Source: Alphaproteobacteria bacterium (GTDB taxonomy: Bacteria; Pseudomonadota; Alphaproteobacteria; Rhizobiales; Aestuariivirgaceae). From it: 8,701 bases of DNA. The stretch covers positions 1-8,701 of the forward strand of contig VAZZ01000471.1 of the NCBI GenBank assembly GCA_005884715.1, given 5' to 3'. The notes under the pieces are model-generated. The model saw only the letters and a list, made by a program, of their open reading frames with translations. It did no database searches and was not told the DNA's origin. Position 1 is the first letter of the stretch. Each line of letters begins with the position of its first letter. Below are positions 1 to 5,307 of the stretch, one piece after another. The position numbers and the translations under genes are program-made.

Positions 1-236
1 GCCAGGAGCTGCTGATAGAGAGCGAGCCGCTCATTGGCATCGGGTGGAGTGGGTACCAGCTTTACTGAATTGCCGGTTTGCCTGGCCCAGGCATTCGCAC
101 CATCACGGCAGAGCTCGAGCTCGATACCGAGCGAACTGCATGATATTGAAATATTGACTTCCGCGTGGGCTGGAAAAGGAGAACCCGTGGCCAAAAGTGC
201 TACAAATGCCGCGATGAGGCCTAAAATTCGCGTCAT
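1..236 (-). CDS. ABC transporter sugar-binding protein, N-terminal part (cut by left edge)
   Basis: This is the N-terminal 78 codons of a periplasmic extracellular solute-binding protein (family 1) that would deliver a sugar, probably a disaccharide or polyol, to an ABC importer. The ATG at 236-234 follows a strong GGAGGGAGG ribosome site. Residues 1 to about 25 form a classic Sec signal peptide: MTR, then a hydrophobic run (ILGLIAAFVALLA), ending in PAHA before EVNISISC. The mature start, with the pattern GIELELC, then GANAWARQTGN, then NERLALYQQLL, resembles the trehalose/maltose-binding proteins of the ThuE/AglE group in rhizobia. That assignment comes from remembered family patterns and has not been searched. 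The frame is open to the window edge, so permease and ATPase genes would be expected beyond it. It is transcribed divergently from the cytochrome b561 gene. The substrate cannot be inferred from this fragment. Confidence 0.8.
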   Translation of the reverse strand, partial: MTRILGLIAAFVALLATGSPFPAHAEVNISISCSSLGIELELCRDGANAWARQTGNSVKLVPTPPDANERLALYQQLL

Positions 237-573
237 CGAATCCTCCCTCCGCGTTCGCGACGGTTTTACTCTCCACCCCTAATGTCGAGTTGGCCGAAAA
301 GTTCCACCCTCTCTCCAGCCCCGGAAAATCAATGATTAACCACGGGGCAAACCCCTTCACCGGCCGAGCGTGAAATCGCGCCAACTGGTCCAGGCGGAGC
401 AGTGGGATAACGTCGCCCTCGATGCCCCCGTCTCACGTTGCTTGAGACGAAATACAGTGTGCTTCAGGAGCGTGGGACCGTTGCATCTCCGGTGCCCAAA
501 TTTGGCGCAACTTCGATGAAAGGTAACCGCTTTTCAATGTGAGTGACGTTGTCTTGCCATAATCGACTCTCAG
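237..573. promoter_or_regulatory. Divergent intergenic region
   Basis: These 337 bases separate two divergent genes and should carry the promoters for both. No protein-coding stretch here is convincing. On the minus strand the only clear signal is the ribosome site GGAGGGAGG just upstream of the solute-binding protein. On the plus strand a CATAAT at 558-563 resembles a -10 box, but it has no good -35 partner at 16-18 bp and lies only 11 bp from the first ATG of the b561 gene, so I do not call a promoter. AATCA-A-TGATT at 327-337 is a weak dyad of uncertain meaning. The best structural element is the inverted repeat at 429-449, listed separately. Confidence 0.4.
429..449. repeat. Perfect 7-bp inverted repeat with 7-base loop
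   Basis: CGTCTCA (429-435) and TGAGACG (443-449) are exact reverse complements around a 7-base spacer. No T-run follows on either strand, so it is not a typical intrinsic terminator. It lies about 125 bp upstream of the cytochrome b561 gene and about 190 bp upstream of the divergent sugar-binding gene, so it could be an operator or an RNA stem. A dyad of this size has a real chance of arising randomly in a 340-bp region. Confidence 0.35.
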
Positions 574-1176
574 ATGAGGCCGATGCACGTTGACACCGCA
601 CGTTCCGATTATGGGCTCGTAACTCAATTGTTTCATTGGGTGACCGCGATTCTGGTCGTGGCCGCTTATTTTTTGGGCCCAGGCGGGAGAGAGCAACGTG
701 CGTTCTCGCCAAGCATGGAAACGACCCGGGACCTGCATGAGACGCTCGGAATTACGGTCTTTGTGATCGTCTTGCTAAGGATCCTGTGGCGTCTGTTCGA
801 GGGCGAAGTGGAGCATCCAGGCATGGCAAGCTGGATCAGCTACTCGTCCAAATTCTTCCATTTGCTGTTATATGCACTTCTCTTGAGCATCCCCGCGACG
901 GCAATTGTAGGAACCTGGTTGCAAGGTCATCCTCTAACACTCCTCGTCGGCGAGTTCGGTCCGTTTCTGACGCAGGCGCATGATCTCGGGACAAGCGTGA
1001 TGGAAATCCATACGACTCTGGGCGATGTAATCGTGTGGATGGCTGGCCTTCACGCGGCTGTTGCGATAGGTCATCACTTCTTCCTTCGCGACCGTGTTCT
1101 TGTTTCAATGCTGCCAGAGTGGCTAATCCAACCGCGTAGCGCGTCACGCTCAAAGTCTGCACACATAGGCACGTAG
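574..1176 (+). CDS. Cytochrome b561 family protein
   Basis: This is a 200-residue inner-membrane dihaem b-type cytochrome of the bacterial CybB/YodB type, which moves electrons between the quinol pool and periplasmic acceptors. Four hydrophobic helices are visible at about residues 19-36, 58-74, 93-113 and 148-170. The candidate axial haem ligands sit where the family places them: H21 (LFHWV), H55 (LHETLG), H146 (IHTTLG) and H160 (GLHAAV), with further histidines at 96, 136, 167 and 168. The length is close to the usual 175-200 residues. The start is uncertain. The ATG at 574 has no clear ribosome site. The in-frame ATG at 583 has GAGG a few bases upstream and would remove only three residues. 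The C-terminal tail (PRSASRSKSAH) is polar and cytoplasmic. The gene stands alone, convergent with the epimerase gene across 27 bp without an obvious terminator. Its electron partner cannot be named. Confidence 0.88.
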   Translation: MRPMHVDTARSDYGLVTQLFHWVTAILVVAAYFLGPGGREQRAFSPSMETTRDLHETLGITVFVIVLLRILWRLFEGEVEHPGMASWISYSSKFFHLLLYALLLSIPATAIVGTWLQGHPLTLLVGEFGPFLTQAHDLGTSVMEIHTTLGDVIVWMAGLHAAVAIGHHFFLRDRVLVSMLPEWLIQPRSASRSKSAHIGT

Positions 1177-1203
1177 GGCGCAATCACGGCTTTTGTTTCA
1201 GAA

Positions 1204-2223
1204 TCACTCTCGATAGTAGGCCCGGTACCACTCGACAAACTTTCGCACGCCCTCGTCAACCGGTGTGGCGGGCTTGTAGTCCACGGCCTGAACAAGAGAA
1301 GATACATCGGCAAAAGTATCAGGCACATCACCCGCCTGCAGCGGCTGCAATCTGATCGTGGCCTTCTTGCCGGTGGCTTCTTCGATAGCCGTGATGTAGT
1401 CCATCAGTGCTACCGGTGCATTGTTGCCGATATTGAATATGCGGAACGGCGCGTTGGACGTGGCGGGATCGGGATGCATCGGATCCCAGGCCTGGTTGGG
1501 TTCGGCAATTTGATCGGAAGCGCGTATGACGCCTTCGACGATGTCCTCCACATAGGTGAAATCCCGACTGTGCCTTCCCTGATTGAACACGTCGATCGGC
1601 TTGCCGGCCAATATGGCTTTGGTGAACAGGAAGAGCGCCATATCGGGACGTCCCCACGGTCCGTAGACCGTAAAAAATCTGAGCGCCGTCGTCGGCAGCC
1701 GGAAGAGATGGCTGTAAGCATGTGCCATGAGTTCATTCGACCGCTTTGTCGCGGCATAGAGCTGAAGCGGATGATCGGCGCCATCATGTTCAGAGAACGG
1801 CAGCTTGAGGTTGGCTCCATAAACGCTGGACGTTGAAGCGTAAGTCAGGTGTGGGATGCTCTGGTCTCGGCAGGCCTCAAGGATGTTGAGGAATCCAACG
1901 ATATTCGAATTGATGTAGTCGCGCGGATGCGTAAGGCTATGCCGCACACCGGCTTGCGCCGCGAGGTGGATCACCCTGTCGAAACGCTCCTCAAATGTCT
2001 GCTTGACGGCGGCCTGGTCTGTGAGATCGGCGCGAACAAGACTCCAATTGCCCTGGGCGGTGGCCGCCGACTTGGCAAGAAGAGAGAGACGGGCCTCTTT
2101 CAGCGAAGGATCATAGTAGTCATTGACCACATCGAAGCCGACGACTTCGTCACCGCGCTCGATAAGCCGCTTGGCGGTGTGAAAGCCGATAAAACCCGCG
2201 GCACCCGTTACGAGTACTCTCAT
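1204..2223 (-). CDS. UDP-glucuronate 4-epimerase (NAD-dependent epimerase/dehydratase)
   Basis: This is a 339-residue extended short-chain dehydrogenase that interconverts UDP-glucuronate and UDP-galacturonate in the cytosol, supplying galacturonate for lipopolysaccharide or capsule. The Rossmann motif GAAGFIG lies at residues 7-13. The catalytic region has the Ser/Thr stretch at 130-133 (ASTSSVYG) and the YxxxK pair Y156/K160. The segment YGPWGRPDMALFLF (187-200), then RDFTYVEDIVEG, is characteristic of UDP-glucuronate 4-epimerases rather than GalE or RmlB. The best-known rhizobial relative is LpsL of Sinorhizobium, but orthology is not proved. The start is fixed by the conserved MRVLVTGAAG. 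No good ribosome site precedes it. Its ATG overlaps the stop of a possible 34-codon ORF as ATGA, suggesting translational coupling. It is the last gene of the minus-strand unit that includes otnK. The protein is full length with no lesion seen. Confidence 0.9.
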   Translation of the reverse strand: MRVLVTGAAGFIGFHTAKRLIERGDEVVGFDVVNDYYDPSLKEARLSLLAKSAATAQGNWSLVRADLTDQAAVKQTFEERFDRVIHLAAQAGVRHSLTHPRDYINSNIVGFLNILEACRDQSIPHLTYASTSSVYGANLKLPFSEHDGADHPLQLYAATKRSNELMAHAYSHLFRLPTTALRFFTVYGPWGRPDMALFLFTKAILAGKPIDVFNQGRHSRDFTYVEDIVEGVIRASDQIAEPNQAWDPMHPDPATSNAPFRIFNIGNNAPVALMDYITAIEEATGKKATIRLQPLQAGDVPDTFADVSSLVQAVDYKPATPVDEGVRKFVEWYRAYYRE

Positions 2224-2324
2224 GACGACAGCCGACCATTACTTTCCCGTCTTCCGAAGGACCATATCTTCTTTATCCCGACCTCTGCAAACTCTTCGTG
2301 GCCGATGGCAGGAATGACGCTCAT
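2220..2324 (-). CDS. Possible 34-residue linking peptide between otnK and the epimerase
   Basis: This short ORF starts with an ATG overlapping the otnK stop (ATGA, 2324-2321) and ends with a TGA overlapping the epimerase start (ATGA, 2223-2220). It therefore bridges the two genes exactly in the translated direction. The product begins MSVIPAIGHEEFAEV and ends in a basic, Ser-rich stretch (RRESNGRLSS). I recognise no domain, signal or membrane segment. Neither it nor the epimerase has a strong ribosome site, so it may serve as a coupling leader that carries ribosomes across the gap. It could also be chance or the stub of a decayed gene. The double overlap is seen directly in the sequence. Expression is unproven. 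Confidence 0.3.
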   Translation of the reverse strand: MSVIPAIGHEEFAEVGIKKIWSFGRRESNGRLSS

Positions 2325-3589
2325 TGCAGATAACGCCATGCTTTGAGAAAGAAGTCGGGCGAACCAAAATTGCCTGATTTGAGGGCAAGGGCCACATCAA
2401 GCTGCGAAAGGCTGCGGGTCCAAGGCACGCCCGGATCGATTTCGGGGCCAATCGACAAAGCCTTGACGCCAAGACCATTGACGACGGCGCCTGATGTTTC
2501 GCCGCCTGCCACGACAAGACGCGTGAAGCCCTGCGCCACCAGCGCCTTAGCTACGTCGGCGAGCAGCTTCTCGACCACATGCCCGGCTTGATCGCGCCCG
2601 AGCCTTGCCTGGATGGCCTGTACATTCTTCGGGGCGTCGCTTGAATAGACAAGCGGTATGGCGGTCTTCGCCAGGCGATCGATCCAGCGAAGGATGGTGT
2701 CGGCGGTGAGCGACCCATCCGCAACAGCCATGGGATCGACGCGGAAGGCGGGCAACCCGGCCTCGATCGCCCTTTGTACTTGATCGCGCGTGGCGGTCGA
2801 ACAGGACCCGGCCAGCACCGCGGCGCGGCCCGCAGGCGCTGCAATGGCGCTGGGCGGCGGCGTGAGCTCTCCGATGAGGCCGGCGTTTCGATAGGCGGCG
2901 GGCAGACCCAAGGCGATGCCCGAGCCGCCGGTCACCAGCTTGAGTTCGACGGCCGCCTCGCCGATCGCGCGCAGATGCGCGTCATTCAGTGCATCGACGA
3001 TCGCAATGACCCGCCCCGCCGATTTCTCGCGGGCAAAAGCCTGGCGGATGGCGGGCGCCCCCTTGTCGACATCGTCATAGGCGACATGCCCAACTTCGCC
3101 TCTGGTCTGTCGACGTAACACCCGGCGCAGATCCGAATCGCGCATCGGCGTCAAGGGATGATCGCGCATGCCGCTTTCGGCGAGCGGAACGCCATTGACG
3201 AAAAGCTGGCCCATATAGATGGAGCGGCCGGTCGCGGGGAAGGCCGGGCAGGCGATGGTGAACTCGGCATCGAGGCGCTCGAGCAGCGCCTCGGCGACCG
3301 GGCCGATATTGCCTTGATCGGTGGAATCGAAGGTCGAGCAATATTTGAAGAAAAAGCGCCGGGCGCCCGCTGCAACAAGCTTCGCCGCCGCCGCAAGTGA
3401 CTGATCGACTGCTTGGGCGGCCGGTATGGCGCGCGATTTGAGCGCCACGACAAGGGCATCGACTTCATCTAGATCGAGACCGTCCTGCGGCAGGCCGGTT
3501 GTCTGAACGGTACGCAGGCCTTCGCGGGTCAGCATGAGCGCCAGATCCGTGGCGCCCGTCAGGTCATCGGCAATGCATCCGAGCAGCAT
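2321..3589 (-). CDS. otnK: 3-oxo-tetronate kinase (four-carbon acid sugar kinase family)
   Basis: This 422-residue protein is a member of the four-carbon acid sugar kinase (former DUF1537) family. OtnK phosphorylates 3-oxo-tetronate at C4 with ATP in the breakdown of threonate or erythronate. The N-terminal substrate domain opens with IADDLTGATD (6-15) and contains KYCSTFDSTDQGNIGPV (82-98), a family hallmark. It continues to about residue 230. The C-terminal nucleotide-binding domain (about 255-415) shows GSCS (261-264), GGETSGAVV (362-370), GPEIDPGVPW (381-390) and KSGNFG (404-409). Length is as expected and no residue is obviously missing. The start MLLGCIADD matches the family, with GGAAG 8 bases upstream. 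The usual partners, a 2-hydroxyacid dehydrogenase and the OtnC aldolase/decarboxylase, are absent from the window. It sits 81 bp after the VOC gene and is linked by ATGA to the small ORF before the epimerase. The specific stereoisomer used cannot be told. Confidence 0.9.
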   Translation of the reverse strand: MLLGCIADDLTGATDLALMLTREGLRTVQTTGLPQDGLDLDEVDALVVALKSRAIPAAQAVDQSLAAAAKLVAAGARRFFFKYCSTFDSTDQGNIGPVAEALLERLDAEFTIACPAFPATGRSIYMGQLFVNGVPLAESGMRDHPLTPMRDSDLRRVLRRQTRGEVGHVAYDDVDKGAPAIRQAFAREKSAGRVIAIVDALNDAHLRAIGEAAVELKLVTGGSGIALGLPAAYRNAGLIGELTPPPSAIAAPAGRAAVLAGSCSTATRDQVQRAIEAGLPAFRVDPMAVADGSLTADTILRWIDRLAKTAIPLVYSSDAPKNVQAIQARLGRDQAGHVVEKLLADVAKALVAQGFTRLVVAGGETSGAVVNGLGVKALSIGPEIDPGVPWTRSLSQLDVALALKSGNFGSPDFFLKAWRYLQ

Positions 3590-3625
3590 GAGGCAAGCTT
3601 CCGTCTTCTACGATCGAGGCCTGTC

Positions 3626-3653
3626 AGCCTAGCAAAGCAGGTTGCCGCTGCAA
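3626..3653 (-). promoter_or_regulatory. Weak candidate promoter ahead of otnK
   Basis: In the 81-bp gap between the VOC and otnK genes, the minus strand reads TTGCAG (3653-3648), 16 bases, then TAGGCT (3631-3626), a loose match to a housekeeping -35/-10 pair. It would let otnK and the epimerase be transcribed separately from the upstream pfpI-VOC pair. The match is poor and may be chance. No terminator with a U-run is visible in the gap, so read-through from the VOC gene is also possible. Confidence 0.2.
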
Positions 3654-3670
3654 GAGTGTGGTGTTCAAAC

Positions 3671-4123
3671 CTATTTCGTGCGGCGCTTTCTCGACTTTGC
3701 CGCTCGTTTCCGCGCTGCTTGGGCGTGTCTTTCGCCATATTTCATGCCCTCGAGCTTCAGTCCATCCGGATCGAGAAAGAACACCGCATAGTAGTCGTCA
3801 TAATATTCATCGGCGGGATCGACGATGACGGTATCGGTCTCGCGAAGGAAGGCCTCTAGTGCGTCGACATCCTTGCGGCTGCGCAACTGAAACGCATAGT
3901 GGTGGAATCCAACATCACCGATGCGGTATTTGCGCTTGCGGCCTTCTTCATCCGCAGGCCCGATCCAGAACCGTGTATCGCCATTCGTCCAGCCGATGGC
4001 ATCCTCGTATTCATCCGATATTCCGAAGCCGAGAAAATCGAACAGCCTGCCGTAGAACGCCTTGGACTTCTCGTAATCGCTAACCCTGATGACGAGATGG
4101 TCGATTCCCACGACACGTATCAT
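3671..4123 (-). CDS. VOC family (glyoxalase/bleomycin-resistance fold) protein
   Basis: This is a 150-residue single-module-pair VOC protein. The fold binds a divalent metal and supports lyases, dioxygenases and isomerases. The first half opens with IDHLVIRVSDYEKSKAFYGR (7-26), placing H9 as the first metal ligand. The second starts at DVGFHHYAF (70-78), with H74/H75, and ends with FFLDPDGLKLEG (115-126), with E125 as the likely last ligand. Residues 132-150 form a strongly basic tail (AARKRAAKSRKRRTK) beyond the fold, which is unusual. The ATG is preceded by AGGAGAG at good spacing. The gene starts 14 bases after the pfpI stop, so the two are probably co-transcribed. The partner suggests handling of a reactive carbonyl, but no substrate can be assigned. 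It could equally be a lactoylglutathione-lyase-like or a non-enzymatic binding protein. Confidence 0.85.
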   Translation of the reverse strand: MIRVVGIDHLVIRVSDYEKSKAFYGRLFDFLGFGISDEYEDAIGWTNGDTRFWIGPADEEGRKRKYRIGDVGFHHYAFQLRSRKDVDALEAFLRETDTVIVDPADEYYDDYYAVFFLDPDGLKLEGMKYGERHAQAARKRAAKSRKRRTK

Positions 4124-4137
4124 ATGGCTCTCTCCTG

Positions 4138-4692
4138 TCAGGCGGCGATGCGCCGAACCCCATGACTTCCTTCGCCGATCTCCTCGACGATCTTGTCGAT
4201 GAAGGCGGGAATATCCTTGGGCGAACGGCTTGTGATGATGCCGTCATCGGCGATGACTTCCTGGTCCGACCATTGGGCGCCGGCATTCTCGATATCCTTT
4301 CGGATCGACCAAAAGGAAGTCATGCGGCGGCCCTTGGCGACACCGGCATCGGCCAGGAGCCATGGCCCGTGGCAGATGGCTGCCACTATCTTGCCATCCT
4401 TGGCGAAGCTCCGGATCGCTTCGATGGCCTTGGGCTCGAGGCGGAGCCTGTCCGGGTTCATCACGCCGCCGGGCAGTATGAGCGCGTCATAGGATTTGGG
4501 ATCGATATCATCGAGCTTCCTGTCGACAGGCAGGCTTTCACCCCATTCACCCGGTTCGCGGGTCTTGTCCGGGCCGGCGATCTCGACGGTAGCGCCTTTC
4601 TGGCGCAGCTTCTGCAAAGGCAGCAAAAGTTCCGACTGCTCGAAGCCGTCGGTCGCGATCATGAGAATGCGGGCCTTTTGAATATCCGTCAT
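4138..4692 (-). CDS. DJ-1/PfpI family protein (type 1 glutamine amidotransferase fold)
   Basis: This is a 184-residue cytosolic protein of the PfpI/YhbO branch of the DJ-1 superfamily. Members are described as chaperones, proteases or glyoxalase/deglycase enzymes, and the activity of many is disputed. The nucleophile-elbow motif AAICHGPW places Cys107 and His108, and Glu18 (DGFEQSE) is the partner acid. LILPGGVMNPDRLR (71-84) and the C-terminal SRSPKDIPAF (155-164) are typical of the branch. I place the start at the ATG 4692-4690, directly after GAGGAGAAGAAC, a strong ribosome site. The frame stays open to 4884, but that extension lacks family similarity and would reach across the divergent NUDIX start. 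It is the first gene of the minus-strand unit, followed 14 bp later by the VOC gene. The pairing suggests a stress or carbonyl-damage role, which is inference. Confidence 0.88.
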   Translation of the reverse strand: MTDIQKARILMIATDGFEQSELLLPLQKLRQKGATVEIAGPDKTREPGEWGESLPVDRKLDDIDPKSYDALILPGGVMNPDRLRLEPKAIEAIRSFAKDGKIVAAICHGPWLLADAGVAKGRRMTSFWSIRKDIENAGAQWSDQEVIADDGIITSRSPKDIPAFIDKIVEEIGEGSHGVRRIAA

Positions 4693-4727
4693 GTTCTTCT
4701 CCTCTCGGAAGCGGGACTGTTCTGGGC

Positions 4728-4752
4728 AAACCATCTTCGGCGTTGATGGTTT
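4728..4752. repeat. Perfect 8-bp inverted repeat, possible operator
   Basis: AAACCATC (4728-4735) and GATGGTTT (4745-4752) are exact reverse complements around a 9-base spacer. The site lies between divergent promoters, 36-60 bp upstream of the pfpI start codon, a common place for a dimeric repressor or activator site. It could also form a hairpin in either leader. There is no T-run, so a terminator is unlikely. Confidence 0.45.
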
Positions 4753-4794
4753 CATGGAACAGGATCCGGAACTAACTGTTAATCTTGGTTTCAT
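4747..4794. repeat. 9-bp direct repeat TGGTTTCAT
   Basis: TGGTTTCAT occurs at 4747-4755 and again at 4786-4794, a 39-base period. The first copy overlaps the right arm of the 8-bp dyad, so the core TGGTTT appears three times in this short gap, once inverted. This could be an array of regulator half-sites. Chance cannot be excluded. Confidence 0.35.
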
Positions 4795-4812
4795 TACTCC
4801 TGGTGCAAGAAC

Positions 4813-5307
4813 GTGCCCCGCAGAAGCGCTGGTATTCTGCCGTATAGACAGGTGGACGGAAAGCTGCAGGTTCTTCTCGTTCATCCGGGCGGGCCGTTCT
4901 GGCGCAATCGTGACAATGGAGCGTGGTCGGTTTCAAAAGGCGAATATGAAAGCGATGAGGAGGAGTCTGAGGCTGCCGCGCGTCGAGAATTTACGGAAGA
5001 AACGGGCTGGACAGCCGACGGTCCCATGATTGAACTCGACGAAATTCGGCAGGCCGGTGGAAAGTACCTGAATATCTATGCCATGGAAGCCGCATTTGAT
5101 CCGGCTACTTTCGTCAGTAATACGTTCCAGATGGAATGGCCGCCGCGCAGCGGCCGTCTCAGATCCTTCCCAGTCAACTTGCTCTCCTCGACCAGATTCA
5201 ACAGGTTGTTGCCAAGCTCGATGATTGAGGGAAGCGCCGGTCAGTATCCTGGATTTCATACGCCGATCGCCGCTTTCACCCGCTGGCGCGTCAGCGGCAG
5301 ATCGTAG
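4813..5307 (+). pseudogene. NUDIX hydrolase with frameshifted C-terminus
   Basis: This is a NUDIX-domain phosphohydrolase of the small group that begins PRRSAGILPYR and continues LLVHPGGPFW and DNGAWSVSKGEY. The start is a GTG with a weak ribosome site. A stop lies just upstream in frame and no ATG is available. The Nudix box runs from G43 to W66 (GEYESD through REFTEETGW) with the key Arg/Glu residues present, but has one extra residue between its Gly and Glu. Family similarity continues to WPPRSGRLRSFP (residue 120) and then stops. The 44-residue tail is unrelated and overlaps the 3' end of the convergent molybdopterin gene. Two bases out of register, the DNA encodes ILPSQLALLDQIQQVVAKLD and stops at 5226-5228, which reads as the true family C-terminus. 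A deletion has therefore removed the segment between and shifted the frame. Residual activity is possible because the Nudix box survives. Confidence 0.8.
5161..5173 (+). other. Deletion scar in the NUDIX gene (fused 13-bp repeat)
   Basis: The 13 bases AGATCCTTCCCAG read as RSFP plus the first base of the next codon in the NUDIX frame, matching the conserved segment before the lost region (RSFPE). In the other register they read as the end of a Lys-type codon then ILPS, matching the segment after it (KILPS). One copy serving both conserved sites is what recombination or slippage between two direct repeats would leave. The ancestral second copy is inferred and is not visible here. Confidence 0.6.

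Larger units (their letters stand above)
4693..4812. promoter_or_regulatory. Divergent promoter region between pfpI-like and NUDIX genes
   Basis: This 120-bp gap must contain the promoter of the pfpI-VOC unit and, on the other strand, that of the NUDIX gene. It is richer in A/T than the flanking genes. It holds a perfect 8-bp dyad (4728-4752) and a 9-bp direct repeat sharing the TGGTTT core. I could not identify a convincing -35/-10 pair on either strand. Recognisable ribosome sites exist only on the pfpI side. Confidence 0.4.

Noticed and set aside
111..122. 12-bp perfect palindrome GAGCTCGAGCTC
   Set aside because: It lies inside the solute-binding protein coding region and follows from the codons for Glu-Leu-Glu-Leu. 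No regulatory meaning is needed.
1177..1203. Possible terminator between the convergent b561 and epimerase genes
   Set aside because: The 27-bp gap has a short T-run but no inverted repeat able to form a stable stem.
2239..2517. Minus-strand ORF of 92 codons overlapping the end of otnK
   Set aside because: It is out of frame with otnK, which has clear conserved motifs there. The composition is that of a shadow frame and there is no ribosome site.
4693..4884. N-terminal extension of the PfpI-like ORF to an upstream ATG at 4884
   Set aside because: The extension has no family similarity and crosses the divergent NUDIX start. The ATG at 4692 has a strong ribosome site and begins the conserved fold directly.
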